A stretch of DNA of 64,000 nucleotides from Adiantum capillus-veneris (taxonomy: Eukaryota > Streptophyta > Polypodiopsida > Polypodiales > Pteridaceae): positions 109,034,469 through 109,098,468 of the forward strand of contig CM043951.1 in the NCBI GenBank assembly GCA_014529385.2. Direction: 5' to 3'. Below, in pieces: positions 33,889 to 45,712 of the stretch. The position numbers were made by a program, and so were the translations under genes. The number at the start of each line of letters is the position of its first letter. Position 1 is the first letter of the stretch. Under the pieces are notes generated by a model. The model did no database searches. It saw only the letters and a program-made list of their open reading frames with translations, and was not told the DNA's origin.

Positions 33889-34244
33889 TTACCTCTCTCT
33901 TGAAATCATAGTCGTCCTCGACTATGGTGTAGAGAAGATAAAGCATATTCATGAGTCCTTTTCTTAGCGGGTAGAGGATCCCTATGTTACCCTACGACAT
34001 CATTCCACAATGGATGACTAGTCCATTTGGCGCTTGAGAGCCTCAGGCTGCCGCAAGCATGTCTACACATTAGTCTTATCAATCTTCCATAGTAGAGTGA
34101 CAAGCTCTACTTGGTGTTTGGGAGACGTCGTCTCCACAAACTTGATCTAAGCATGCATACTACTTCATTTTTGTGCACAATAAAGAAAAAGAGTCTTATA
34201 AGACAAAAAAAACTTTGTTCATTTTTAACATTTTGTACATTTGC

Positions 34245-36249
34245 TTACTCATGGGAAGCATTGTAAGCATTGACAAGGTTTAGGTTATCCTTTAATTGTA
34301 TGCCTTGCATCCATCTAGCATCTTCAAAAGGATAATTCTTAAACTTAATAAGATATCGTCGGATAATCTTACCGCCTCTTAATACCTTGTCTTCATATCG
34401 GAGAATGAACTCGGGCTGCAGCACCTCCTCTTGGTCCTCGATCTCCGGTGGGTCTTCAATAGTTGGTTCTTGAGGTGGCTCTCCTTTGTAAGGCTTTAAT
34501 AGGCTCACATGGAATGAGCCAATGATTGGGCAACTTGAGTTGATAGGCCATCTCATTGATTGGCCTAAGAATCTGGAAGGGACCATAGTACCTTTTTGCT
34601 AGTTTAGCATAGTACTTTTGGTGGCCCGTAGGATTCTTGCCCGTCGTGTGCCTTAATCGAGCCTTGGGAAACTTTAACAAGACCCAATCATTTTCTTTAA
34701 AGGCTTGGGCTCTTCTGTGCTTGTCAGCAGCAGCCTTTTGCCTTTGCTGTGAGATAGAGATAGCATCCTTAATCTTTTGAAAAGATTCTTGTAGGTCTCG
34801 GCTATACTCATCTGCAGTGAAGATCTTCCCATGTACTTTAAGTAGCAAGGGACTTTTTGATCTTCCGTCAATTACTTCGAAAGGAGCTTTTCTCGTGGAA
34901 GTGTGTACAGTGTTATTGTAAGCATACTCCAGTACTTCTCCCATTGGGATCTTTGATCTACTTCCGTTACATAGGCTTTTAGTAGATCGAGAATGCTTAG
35001 GTTAGCTATTTCACTTTGGCCATCTATTTGTGGATGATAGGCCGAAGAGAAGTTTAGCCTTGTCCCTAAATTCTCAAAGAGACCCTTCTAGAAATTACTG
35101 GTCATTCTAGGACCTCTATCCGACACTATGGACATTGGCAAGCCATGGTACTTGAAAATTTGTGAAATGAAGAGGGTTGCCATTTGATGGGCTTTGATAG
35201 TCTTTTTGACAGGTATAAAATGAGCTTGTTTACTGAACCTGTCTACTATCGTCCATATTCCCGTATTCCCATGGATAGACTTAGGCAATCCAAAGATAAA
35301 ATCCATGGATATGCTCTCCCATGGTGAATTAGGGATTGACAAGGGTTGAAGCAATCCAAGTTGCTTCCCTCTATCAAAGATTCTTGTAGCATCCTTAATC
35401 TTTTGAAAAGATTCTTGTAGGTCTCGGCTATACTCATCTGCAGTGAAGATCTTCCCATGTACTTTAAGTAGCAAGGGACTTTTTGATCTTCCGTCAATTA
35501 CTTCGAAAGGTGCTTTTCCCGTGGAAGTGTGTACAGTGTTATTGTAAGCATACTCCACTAAGGGTAAGTACTTCTCCCATTGGGATCTTTGATCTACTTC
35601 CGTTACATAGGCTTTTAGTAGATCGAGAATGCTTAGGTTAGCTATTTCACTTTGGCCATCTATTTGTGGATGATAGGCCGAAGAGAAGTTTAGCCTTGTC
35701 CCTAAATTCTCAAAGAGACCCTTCTAGAAATTACTGGTCATTCTAGGATCTCTATCCGACACTATGGACATTGGCAAGCCATGGTACTTGAAAATTTGTG
35801 AAATGAAGAGGGTTGCCATTTGATGGGCTTTGATAGTCTTTTTGACAGGTATAAAATGAGCTTGTTTACTGAACCTGTCTACTATCGTCCATATTCCCGT
35901 ATTCCCATGGATAGACTTAGGCAATCCAAAGATAAAATCCATGGATATGCTCTCCCATGGTGAATTAGGGATTGACAAGGGTTGAAGCAATCCAAGTTGC
36001 TTCCCTCTATCAAATTTTGTCTTTTGGCATACCACACATTTAGAAACATACTCTTGTATGTTCAGTTTCATGGTAGGCCAATAGAAATATGTTTCAATTC
36101 CCTTTAAGGTAGACTGAATCCCTCTATGCCCCACATAAGGTGGAGCATGAGATTCATACATTACTTTCTCACGTAGTGAGTTAGTAACGCATAGTCTATT
36201 ACCATAGAGAAGATAACCATCTTGTAAAGTAAATGGTTCTTCTTTCTTC
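34245..36249 (-). pseudogene. Element E integrase, with an internal tandem duplication
   Basis: Same family as the integrase of D: SHAPPYVGHRG and SKCVVCQKTK, SMDFIFGLPKS, SDRDPRM, and at the 3' end YYGPFQILRPI, VSLLKPYKGEPP, and the chromodomain-like YLIKFKNYPFEDARW. A segment of about 625 bp is present twice (34761-35378 and 35387-36014), joined by the 8-base filler gattcttg. The downstream copy has an additional small deletion. Stops occur at the second catalytic region in both copies. The duplication scrambles the domain order, so the product is certainly dead. Confidence 0.85.
34761..36014. repeat. Tandem duplication of about 625 bp in element E
   Basis: Copy one 34761-35378, copy two 35387-36014, with nearly identical sequence from tagcatccttaatc to ccctctatcaaa. 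The 8-base joint repeats the gattcttg that occurs just after tgaaaa in each copy, which suggests strand slippage or template switching. Confidence 0.9.
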
Positions 36250-37660
36250 CCTAATGCAAGGGCTGAAATCACATCTCTAAAATCGGGATCAATAGCGTAC
36301 TCATCTATCATTGAAGATAGATCATTGTGAGTGGCTATGGAAACCGCATTCACTCTCGGTCGTCTTGAGAGTGCATCAGCTACTTGATTATGAAAATGAA
36401 ATTGCGAAAGGAAATTTGCCCACCTCATTTGTTTGTCGGAGAGCTTGGTCTGCGTCATGAAGTACTTAAGACTTTGGTGATCCGTTCGCAGAATGAAAGG
36501 AGTCCCCAATAAATAGTGTTTCCATGAGTCTAAGGCATGTAGAACTGCAAGGAGTTCCTTATCATATATGCCTAGAGCTTGCTCAACAGGGTCGAGCCTT
36601 CGACTCTCATAGCCTATGGCGTGCCCTTCTTGGAGTAAAACAGCTCCAAGGCAATCACCACAAGCATCACATTGGACCTCAAATGATTTTGAGAGATCCG
36701 GTAGTGTAAGCACAGGTTGAGAGATAAGCTTTTCTTTAAACTTTTCGAAAGCATTGTTCTCCTTAGCAGAACATGTGTACCTAACGCTTTTCTTTGTTAG
36801 GTCATGTAATGGTCCCGCAATTTGTGAGAACTTTTCTATGAAGTGTCTATAGTATGCACACATACCTATAAAGCTTCTTAGTTCATGAAGATTCCTTGGT
36901 TTAGGCCATCCTTTTATTACCTCTAACTTTGATGGATCCATTTGGATGCCATCTTGAGAGATAATGTGACCTAAATACTGAATCTCTTGCAATAAAAATT
37001 CACTTTTCTTTCGATTAACATAAAGTTTATTCTCTCTTAAAACTTGAAATATTACCTGGAGGTGTTGCTTGTGTTCGTCTAGACTCTAATGAATTAGAGT
37101 AGATGATAATATCATCAAAGAACACTCCAGTGAAGGTTCGATGAGGCGTGAACAACTTCTCCATCAAGCGGTTGAATGTGGCTGGTGCATTGGTCAAGCC
37201 AAAAGGCATGACAATGTATTCGTAAAGACCAAATGTGGTGCGAAATGCGGTCTTTACAATGTCTTGATCAACTATCCTTATTTGATGATAGCCACTTTTT
37301 AGGTCAATCCTACTGAAGTAGGTCGATCCTTGTAGCTTATCAAATAGGTCTTCTACCCGTGGAACGGAAAACCTATTCTTGATAGTGATTCTATTTAGTG
37401 CTCTATAGTCGACACACATACGATATGTGCCGTCTTTCTTTGCACTAATAGCACAGGTGAGCAAAATGGAGATGAGCTAGGCCTAACCATGACCTTCTCA
37501 ACTAACTCATGCACTTGCCGCATAATCTCCTCTTGTTGAGCTTGAGAAACTCTATAAGGAGGTTTGTTAGGCAGTGAACTTCCTGGAAGTAGTTCAATTG
37601 CATGGTCATCATTACCTCGTTTAGGAGGTAGCTCACAAGGGATGTGGTCAATAAAAACAT
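36250..37660 (-). pseudogene. Element E reverse transcriptase and RNase H
   Basis: Upstream part 37027-37660: [44 protein letters not shown] and [11 protein letters not shown] small insertion near 37085 shifts the frame, and the downstream part 36250-36992 has QEIQYLGHIIS, RSFIGMCAYYRHF, FEVQCDACGDCLGAV, YDKELLAVLHAL, RTDHQSLKYF and QVADALSRRP. A short deletion is seen next to FLSQFHFHNQVADAL, where element D has about eight more residues (HIAHIAGK). Another frameshift lies near 37440. Confidence 0.85.
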
Positions 37661-37690
37661 CTTGAAACCCCTTGAGAAAATTGGATAACT

Positions 37691-38611
37691 CTAATTCCTT
37701 TGGTTGCTTTTATTTTCTTTTGCTAAAGCATTAGGTTCATTTTGAGAATCTTTAACAAAAATCATGTACACGGAAATAGAGCTCTTTATTGACTTGTTGA
37801 AAGCTTGTGTATGTACAATGGGAATAGTGTTACCCATTTCCTTAACATCTATATACATGTCTTTTTCCCTGAACTTAAAAGAGATTCTCCTTTCAGGAAA
37901 CTTAACATCGGCAACCAGGCAGTCAAACCATGGTGCCCCTAGGATTACATCCTCATGCTTGAGAGGAGGGATAAAGAAGTCCTCTTTGTCCACATAGCCT
38001 TGGACATGAAGCCTCAATTTCCCGATTAAGGGAGTGACTGAAGCTTCTTGCCCCTTGAAGGCACTGTCTGCGGGTAGGACATCTCCCATCTCGAAGGATT
38101 GTATGCCTAGCTTGGTAGCCAACTCTATAGATATAAAATTGTGAGTAGAACTAGGGTCAAAGAGAATAAAAGCATCATGTTCTCTTACCTTTCCCCAAGC
38201 ATGGCATAGAGGAGATCCTTTGTGGTGAGTTTGGTGAGTCTCCTCCTCTTGGATTTCAACCAAGGAAGCTCTAGGAGGATCTTGGTGGTTGTTCTTTTGG
38301 GGACAAGCGCAGTACGCATGCCCTTGTTCGCCGCACTTGAAACACCGGTTATCCTTGCGATAACGCTCAAGCTCTTCAGGAGAGAGTTTGTTCTTACCTT
38401 TGTAAACTCCCTTCTCTTTAGCTTTGTTGGAGTTGTCCTTAGGAGACTTTTGGACATTGTCCTTCCCCTTAGGCTCATTGGAACCCTTGTTTTCCGTGGG
38501 CTTATTATTTCTTTTAGCCCCCATTTGGAAATTGATTCGAGAGGTCACCATAGTATGGTGTATTACCATCGATATGGTACGTGGCCTTTGGGAGTTGACA
38601 TACTCCACCAT
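37691..38611 (-). pseudogene. Element E nucleocapsid and protease part of gag-PR
   Basis: It holds the zinc knuckle CFKCGEQGHAYCACP and the protease-like FILFDPSSTHNFISIELATKLGI, where D element has DPGST; the Gly is replaced by Ser, which should abolish activity. A frameshift near 38615 separates it from the capsid part. The C-terminal end leads into the RT lead-in without the break seen in D. Confidence 0.8.
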
Positions 38612-38620
38612 TTCTTCGGT

Positions 38621-39771
38621 TCAGCCCACACAAAATTGTTGCTTTTGCTCTCCAAAATCCAACTTTTTGAAGACAGTGGCTTTGAGTTGTAGGTCCCAAA
38701 ACTTGTCTACATATTTGTGGATGGATTCATAGGGAGAGAGCTTTAAGCTTCGCCATTCGGTGAGTACTTTGTCTTTGGCATTGGTGGCCAAAAACTGCTT
38801 CATAATGGAAGCTCTTAAAGCTTTCCATGTTCGTGGAGCTTCACCGTTGGCTTGTAGGCTAGACCACCATTGCCTGGCGGACTTTTGAAAGTGCATAGCT
38901 ACATGGCGTAGCTTAGAGGACTCCGTGAAGCCCTCATCTCCAAACGCCGCATCGAATTGCTGGATAAAGGCCAAGACTTTGTCCGTAGCACCAAAGGTAC
39001 CATCATAGGTAAGGAAAGAGATGCTCTTCTCTCCCTCTTTGAATTTCTGCAGCTTGGATGACCTCTTCCATGTGACATAGGATTTCCTATGGCCTCTTCT
39101 TTTTGATGGTTCAAAGGTTACACCATCACTTTCTTCAGAAGGTGAAGAATTTGAAGAAGGTGGAGAAGAGGGTGACCTCTTTCTCGCCTTTTTCTTGTCT
39201 TGATCTTCGTCGTCTTTACCATCACTTTCATAAGAGGAAGAGGATGAAGAAGATGGAGAACCTTTTTCTTCTCTTGCTTTTTATCATCCCTCTTTGAATT
39301 ATGGCGTGGAGAAGAGTGTGATGGTCTTCTCCGCTTTGGTGGTGATGGAGAGCGTTTAGCCCGCCGTCTTCGTGGAGCCATCTCCGTCGAGGTGGCGGGA
39401 GACTCACTTCTTTCTCGTTACTTCGGTGGAGGCTCTTGAGTTCTCCTTTGGGAAGGAGATGCATCATCAAGAAGTAAATTCTTGAGCCCTTCGTACGGAT
39501 TCTCTTCTTCTTCCCGAATCGGAGAGAGACCTCTTTTGGTAGTCTCACAAGGAGGCTTCCTAGGTGTTCTCTCGTCATGGTGATGAGCTTGGAGAATCCC
39601 GTGAGCACGGAGCTGCTGTTGCACTTCGCTTTGGAGAGATGGATTGCCCATGGCTTGTTGAAGCCTAGAAACAAGATAGTTAACAAGCATTGAAGCATCA
39701 TTAGTAGGTTGCTCATGAGCAAAATCAAAGTTATCAACATTAATTTCACTCTCTTTACTATTATCAGCCAT
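38621..39771 (-). pseudogene. Element E gag, N-terminal and capsid part
   Basis: ATG 39771 (MADNSKESEINVD) matches the gag start of D. An in-frame TAA at 39418-39420 is followed in the same frame by MAPRRRRAKRSPSP, and then frameshifts in the Ser/Lys-rich zone lead to the capsid core at 38621-38974 (AFIQQFDAAFGDEG, HFQKSARQWWSSL, YESIHKYVDKFWDLQLK). It is degraded compared with the intact gag of D. Confidence 0.82.
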
Positions 39772-40188
39772 TCTAACAACTTTTAGGCGTAAATTTTTTA
39801 GGTGTACTTTGGCACTTCAAGCCCTAGTTGCTACTCCTCTTTACCCCTTTAGAAAAAGCACTCAAGCTACTGTACCCGCGGCTCGAATACCATTAATTGC
39901 AAGGAATAGAAGAGAGGGTCTTTCGACACCAAAACAACACCGGCTCCTGTCAAGCTTCTAATAGCTCAATAGTGGTTAAGCCGTAGGCAAGCCCCGTAGG
40001 ACTCCACTATTAAGACCATAGCTCTCGACGGTGATGCCCCGCTAACTGCACGAAGGCAGGCGCACTGCAAGGCTGAAAAATCCCTATTCTACTTACTCAC
40101 AGGAAATTAATAATACCAACCATTTATAGCTAGCTTGAGGACCTCCCTTCTTGAGCAAGAAAAGAGAAACCTTGTGCTCTGATACCAA
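39772..40188 (-). other. Leader of element E with primer binding site
   Basis: Noncoding. The minus strand carries TGGTATCAGAGC at 40176-40187, one base inside the LTR end, as in D. Confidence 0.85.
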
Positions 40189-40782
40189 TGTAACATTTAA
40201 TGGCCTAAAAACTTGTGTGTAGCGGAAATTAGCATGAACATAGTGGGCATTTCATTAGAATAGATTCCTAATGAGAATTACAAGAGTGCTTGGGTGGAGA
40301 GAGCAACAAAAAGCATAACACCTTGTGGGCATCTGGCCTAGGGAGCTGACATGTGTTCCTCATTCCCTTTGTGTAAAGGGAGCTTGTGTGTGTGTGTGTG
40401 TGTGTGTGGCTTTCTCTCTCATCCCCTAGAAGAAAGGCTCGCTCCCCTCCCATGTAGGGATATGCAAAGACTTTTTTTACACGCACAAAGCATCCAATTC
40501 CCCTAGGGTTGACCTTTGGACATAACCTTTGAATTTTGGAACCTTAGCATTTTGGAAGTCTTAATGGGCTGAACCTTCTTTTTGGCCCATTGTTGCACAT
40601 GGCTCTTTTGCAGATGGTCCCCCTTTTGGATCCCTATTTTCCCTCCTTTGGATCCCTACTGTGGCCGGTCTGCTAGCTTAACCAATATTCAATCTTTTTC
40701 TCCCCTGGCACTTGCCCACATTATATGATCAGTTTAATATGAGAAAATCATTTAGGAGAATTAGATATTGATTATTATGACA
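40189..40782 (-). repeat. 5' LTR of element E (594 bp)
   Basis: Intact reference copy of the LTR, TG...CA, followed by TGGAA (40783-40787). It differs from the LTR of D except at the two ends, so D and E belong to related but distinct subfamilies. Confidence 0.93.
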
Positions 40783-40787
40783 TGGAA

Positions 40788-41142
40788 AATCCATAATGCT
40801 TTTCACACGAGCCTTCTACGACCTTTCGTTGGCGAACCTCCTGTAGAATCGGTTGTAGAAGATCTTCTTGAGGTAGATGAAACTGAAGAAATACTTCTTC
40901 CAGAACGGATCATTCATCATGAGGATCGCCAACTAAAGTTTTGAATTATTCATGGTAAGTACTTAGTAAAGTTTCAGAATTACTCCCCACCAAATGCTTA
41001 GTGGATGACATAATCAAAATTGTAAGATTTTGCAGACATCCTGCATAAGTATTCTCAATGGATGACTGAATCCGATTTGCAAGATTTTGCAGACATCTTG
41101 GATCAGTATCATAAAGCTTTACACTTGAGGACAACTGTTTAG
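40788..41142 (+). pseudogene. Element F: end of integrase with chromodomain-like tail
   Basis: Reading continues from 24501: IHNAFHTSLLRPFVGEPPVE, then LLPERIIHHEDRQLKF, a stop, KYLVKFQNYSPPNA and WMTESDLQDFADIL, ending at TAG near 41142. A 58-bp imperfect tandem duplication (from about 41003 to 41118, units starting tggatgac) lies within it. This matches the tails of D and E and marks F as another chromovirus-like element. Confidence 0.72.
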
Positions 41143-41700
41143 AACCCAAACGATGTAATATTTTTAGCGACGGCTACAGATAAATGAAAATGATTTATAT
41201 GCACACAAAATGAATATCTGAATTTATGAATTTTATTGGTACCAGTTAGTTATGAACGGATAATTTTTCCGGTGCAATGTACCATCTAGAAACTTATCCG
41301 AGTCTAGATAGTAAGATTAGTAGAATAGTAGCCGCACGGACGTAGTGCAGAATAGTTCAAAACAAGCACATGAATAAGTGGTGTCCCCAGTTCGCTAAGA
41401 AAAGCTATATTTAATAGTTTTGCGGTGGCAGCCCACGAAGTGGCCAACCGGGCACAGTGGAAATACGACCCGACGAGAGCTGGCAGAATGAGTCAGAAGA
41501 GATATAAAATCGGTCGGGTTAATAATGCTTCAGATTGGCCAAAAAACAGGGATTTAATGCATGTTTTTCAGTGGAAAGGTTAAAAACCTTATAAACTCAG
41601 TGGCCAGTCAGTTTGAACGCAACCAAAATTACTAAACATTAAAAAAACTCAGCTATAGTGTGGGAAAATATGGAAGGCCAGCGTAGAAATTTTACTCTCT
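41143..41700. other. Unassigned stretch, probably 3' flank of F
   Basis: AT-rich, with no gene, LTR end or primer site that I can support. Confidence 0.3.
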
Positions 41701-41833
41701 CTCTCTCATGCAGCGCCAGATGGTCGAAATCTCCCGCAAGGTTATAAAGAACAGCTAGTGCTACCTTTTGGGACTATTTTGCAACAGTTTCCATTCACGC
41801 ACAAAGTCTCCTCTCTCAGTCCTCAGTTCAGCC

Positions 41834-41877
<44 letters not shown>

Positions 41878-42420
41878 GATTCTCTCGTTCTGGTGTCCGT
41901 GAAGGCTGTGCACCGCCGCACAAGTAGAGTGCATCCATAGGAGCTTGTGTGCATCTCTACGGGGAATTGTCGTACTCAGACAAGCGCAGAACCGGTTGGC
42001 CACGAAAATTTGTGCACTCAGCCAAGGAGAACTTGTGTGGGCATCCCCTACGCGAGTACATACCAGCAGAAGCAGCTTCCACACATAAATTCTCAGTACG
42101 AAGCTTACTGAGCCGTTCACGGCTATAGGTATGAAAAATTTCAGCCAATAGGCTTACGAAACCATGCATCTTTATGTATCATATAAATATTCGGGACATT
42201 AACAATGAAATTCTGTTTCGGGTTCACGTGCTTGTAAAAATTTAGAAAATTAATGAAAATCTCCTTCAGGGGAGGGACCAGCCCATCTTCTGGACCCTAG
42301 TGCTGTGTCGATTTTCTGCATTGTTTTCTCAATTTTGTATCATGCAGTCCTAATTTAAAGTTGTAAGAACACGCTTCCGTTTCTGTGACAACGGTTTACC
42401 ATGCTCGTCGTTCTCCCTAC
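41701..42420 (+). repeat. Dispersed repeat R, third copy, uninterrupted
   Basis: It matches 10922-11395 at its left and 380-573 plus 9312-9325 at its right. It includes the TATA-like TTATAAAG (41742-41749), a (CT)n tract at 41837-41875 and the empty insertion site of element A near 42378. The class is unknown. Confidence 0.6.
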
Positions 42421-42599
42421 AACAATCTCAACTATTTATTACGATGGCATCCCGACACCACCGAAGATCTTGACTCAACATAGCCTAGGGTGCAACCGTA
42501 AGATGAGGCATATGCTTCCAATGTTGTAAGGAATGATTGATAGACGAAAGTTCTCATCATACCTTGAATAATTCTGTTTTGCATTGTTTAATTTTCTAC

Positions 42600-43110
42600 T
42601 TAAAAATGCAACGGGATGGCCATGCTACTGTAGCTAGCCCCAATGGCGGCGTTGCTCGCATCTGTCCATACCTCAAAGGGATCATCCCAAGAGGCAAGGA
42701 TAAGACATAGAGCCTCAGTCACCGGAACTTTAAGAGCCTCTAAAGACAGTATGGCTGCCTCGGGTAAAACGCGTTGGTGATGCATCTTAATCCCTCTTAG
42801 CACATCTGTATGGGTGTTTCAATGTGTGCAAAATCCTTAATGTGAGAACTATATGCTTGACACAATCCTAGGAATGATCACAGTTTGAGGCAGATCCCAA
42901 TTAAGGACCTGCTCAACCTTTGCTCGGTCCAGCGAGACTCCGTCTGTAGAGATGATATAGAAAAGATAAAAGACTGTAGTCCGAAAAAGTTTAAACTTCT
43001 TTGCTACAATGTATAACTGACTCTCCTCTAATCTAGCTAATACCTCCTCTACATCCTGTTCATATTGTTCCCAACTGATGAAATGAGCATGTCATCCAAG
43101 AAAATACCCA
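42600..43110 (-). pseudogene. Gypsy RT/RNase H scrap
   Basis: On the minus strand: YIVAKKFKLFRTTV, then ISTDGVSLDRAKVEQVLNW (RT tail), and DPFEVWTDASNAAIGA (RNase H start), each separated by stops or shifts. It runs opposite to the B-family 3' end that follows at 43135, so two fragments have been joined. No LTR belongs to it. Confidence 0.6.
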
Positions 43111-43134
43111 CCTACCATGTCACCAAACCTTCGC

Positions 43135-44116
43135 ATTCATGCGAGTGCAGGAACTGATCGACGAATTGACTGCAGCATTTTGGTCTGAATGATCTCGAAT
43201 AGACATGGTTGCAATAGGGGTTAATCAATCGGGCATCTATGAAGTCCTGAGTGGATCTAGATACGATTGCTAACTGCATTGCCGATAAATCATGGTCTAA
43301 GATCCGAATGAATGTTGAATGTGATTTGTCCTGTGATGTCTTGTGATGTGACTGTCGATTGGTACATGTGCTAGATGTGTGTTCCTAGTGCGTAGGTACT
43401 AACAGTCAGTGTCTGCTAAGATAGTTTATGGCTTCTGTCTGTTTTTGCAGGCGTAATCGAGGGTGATTACAATGCTTTCAAGAGGGGGGTATGTCACAAA
43501 CAGGTGACGTGACTGCCCAGTACACACACACACAACCTCCCTTGACATGAGATATGTTTGGCAAAAATGCTGACGTGGCTGCCCTGTACGGATGCAGGAA
43601 AAGCGGATAGCTGTTGACATGCCCTGCAGTACGGATTTTCGCATTTCACGGCAGTGTACGGACGCTGATTTTCTTACGGTAGTTGACTGAAAAAAAGCAT
43701 ACGCAAGTTGGGAAAAGCTTTTTAAAAGAATTGCTTTATTTTATGAAGCATATGAGAGTTTAAACTGCTTTATTTTTCAAGCTTTTGATTTTCAGCTTTT
43801 GGGACAGCTTTTGAAGCTTTTGGGGCTCTGCTTTAAGCATCCCTTTGTACTCTTTAAATACGTGGGTAGGGTTTCATAACACAAAGCATCTAGACGCAAA
43901 GTCTGAGTGTGAGCGCCTGCCCTCACTCTTATACTTTGAACATAGATTAATATAAAAAGAAATACCGAAAGGGGCGCTAGACTTTGGGGCCAATATCTCT
44001 AGGCACGAAACTCCGCCGGGCCAGTGTCGAATCAATTGTGAACTGTGAACTGTTTTGAAGTGGTTATTTGTGCTGTCGCGGTAGATTCTCGACTTGGAAT
44101 GTCCAAGTCTGTTACA
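43135..44116 (+). mobile_element. 3' end of a second B-family element (3' UTR plus LTR)
   Basis: 43135-43491 matches the 3' UTR of B, including the polypurine run aagaggggggt (43480-43490). An LTR of 625 bp (43492-44116) starts tgtcacaaa and ends ctgttaca, better preserved than those of B. The rest of the element is missing upstream. Downstream it abuts sequence that is uninterrupted in a homologue at 59280-59470. Confidence 0.7.
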
Positions 44117-44510
44117 TCTACCTTCTTCAAGAATCTCTGAGGATGAAAATTCATGAAACCGCTTCCAACACAAAAACATGAACATACCCATTCCATGTAA
44201 AGTGACTGGAAAAATTCTATTCCGTCGAAAAAACTGTGCATGCAATGTAGATGAACAAAGTGACGGAGTGCCAAACCATTCATCAAACACACACAAACAA
44301 TGGGGTCGAATCTCGACTTTATGATCTAAATCAATCAACTGTGGCAAAACACAATGGAAATGCCGATGCTTGATGCCCAATCCTTCTTCTGCTCTTTCGG
44401 ATACTGTGTCATGCCAAGGAAGAGACATGGAATGTGACTCCCTTGAATCCAAACATTTCATCTTTTCATGAGAAATCCGCAATCGGAAGTTCAAGTTGGC
44501 TTTCAGAGTT
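44117..44510 (-). pseudogene. Unrecognised open frame, homologue of 59068-59463
   Basis: On the minus strand the frame is open for over 150 codons (RISHEKMKCLDSRESHSM, FGTPSLCSSTLHAQFF, VTLHGMGMFMFLCWKRF, SSSEILEEG). The last 60 residues match a frame at 59280-59463 (FGTPSLCSSTLHAQSL, LHGIAMFMFLFWKWF). Two dispersed copies suggest a mobile-element protein or a domain carried by one. I do not recognise the family. The B-family LTR cuts it at 44116. Confidence 0.4.
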
Positions 44511-45035
44511 CTACACCTTGGATTTTGCAATGTCCACCTCAATCTACAAAACCAAGACAAAAAGAGCATGGTAAGTACATGAGTTAGCTGAGCACATGTA
44601 CCAAACATAAAGTGCAGAGATGAAACTAATGAACACTTACAAGTTTACAGGTTATGTCCATGTCACTATCTATGGGGTCATCTTCACCAAAAGGAAACCC
44701 CAAAGCCTCTATGCTGTCTTTGGTTGTCTCTATTCTGATTTCAAGCTCCATCTTTCACCGGGCATCCACATAATTGCTTTGCAATAGAGCTTGCAACTCC
44801 ATCTCAGCTGCTTGCAACCTCTGTCTCATGGCTGTGACAATAGGATTGACCTTCTCATTTTTTGCATTCAAAGCCCTAGCAACTTCCAGGGCCTCTTGCA
44901 CATTGTTTAGATTCTGTTTATCATACTCTAGCTGTGTTTTCATATGAAGGATAGCTGCCTTCATGCACTGCCATTCCTCCAACTCACAAAATGAAGAAGC
45001 TTCCTCTCCTGTCGACTATCTTAATGAGGCAGAAG
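44511..45035 (-). pseudogene. 3' exons of an unrecognised gene split by the hAT
   Basis: One frame reads a helical, Glu/Gln/Lys-rich segment (EEWQCMKAAILHMKTQ, VARALNAKNEKVNP, AAEMELQALLQSN), passes a TGA at 44755-44757, and continues MELEIRIETTKDSIEALG to a GTAAGT donor at 44640. An acceptor (tttgtag) at 44544 leads to a last short exon ending in TAG 44511-44513. The coiled-coil-like content suggests a structural or binding role, but no family is recognised. The rest of the gene lies beyond the hAT at 49416-50600. Confidence 0.45.
45028..45035. repeat. 8-bp target duplication of the hAT, left copy (GGCAGAAG)
   Basis: GGCAGAAG here and at 49416-49423, immediately outside the two terminal repeats. 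Eight bases is the hAT signature. Confidence 0.93.
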
Positions 45036-45712
45036 TAGCGTAACCGTGAAACGTTTCAGACCCGAAACGTTTCACCCCGAAATGGGGCATTTCACCCCGA
45101 AACGTTTCACCTTTGAGAGGAGCCTCGGTAAAACGTATGACCGAAACGCCAATTTTGGGTATATATATAGTATTATATATATACATAATAGGTGTGCACA
45201 ATGCAATACACATTTGCACACATTTGTGCCAAATCTAGAATCTAGATGCTTGAGAGAGGGAGATATCATCATCCAAGATATAGACCGTTGCATAATTTAA
45301 ACTGTAACAAACTGAAAGTGAGCAAAATGTAAACCTCAAAGCGACAGAAATTACAACTTACAACTAGTAACTACTTGCACATTCAAGTCTCAAGATTTCT
45401 GATTCATCGAACATTACTAGTAGAACTAAACAAAACAATGGATTAGATAGTGAAGTTTGAACACAATGCACATAGAATGTCAAGCACATAAGTCAAATCT
45501 CCATGTAAATAAGATGAAATCCAAACCATAATCTTGTCGAGACTCGACAGACTACATAGCACAAGACTGTAAAGAGTCAAGACTTGAGTGATGGTGTCAA
45601 AACCCATACGACAAACACAAAAAAAGCTATCCCATGACAAAATGATAGAGTAGCATGACAAAATATGCAAATCTGAGCGCTAGTGAGTCGCTCCTCTAGA
45701 CTAAAAAAGAGA

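Larger units (their letters stand above)
24507..40782 (-). mobile_element. Element E: chromovirus-type Gypsy element, hosting element D
   Basis: Minus strand. The 5' LTR is 40189-40782. The 3' LTR is split into 24507-24934 and 33721-33888 by D. The target duplication TGGAA is at 24502-24506 and 40783-40787. The primer site is initiator-Met type. Without D the element is about 7.5 kb. Gag to integrase are all present but broken by several frameshifts and stops and by a 0.6-kb tandem duplication in integrase. Confidence 0.92.
22280..41142 (+). mobile_element. Element F: old Gypsy remnant carrying nested insertions
   Basis: Plus-strand pieces at 22280-23419, 23800-24506 and 40788-41142 are in collinear order (gag knuckle, PR, RT start, RNase H, integrase C-terminus). 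The gaps are filled by a MITE (23420-23791) and by element E with D inside it (24507-40782). No LTRs for F are found. It also lacks most of RT and the integrase core, lost before or after the insertions. Confidence 0.8.
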
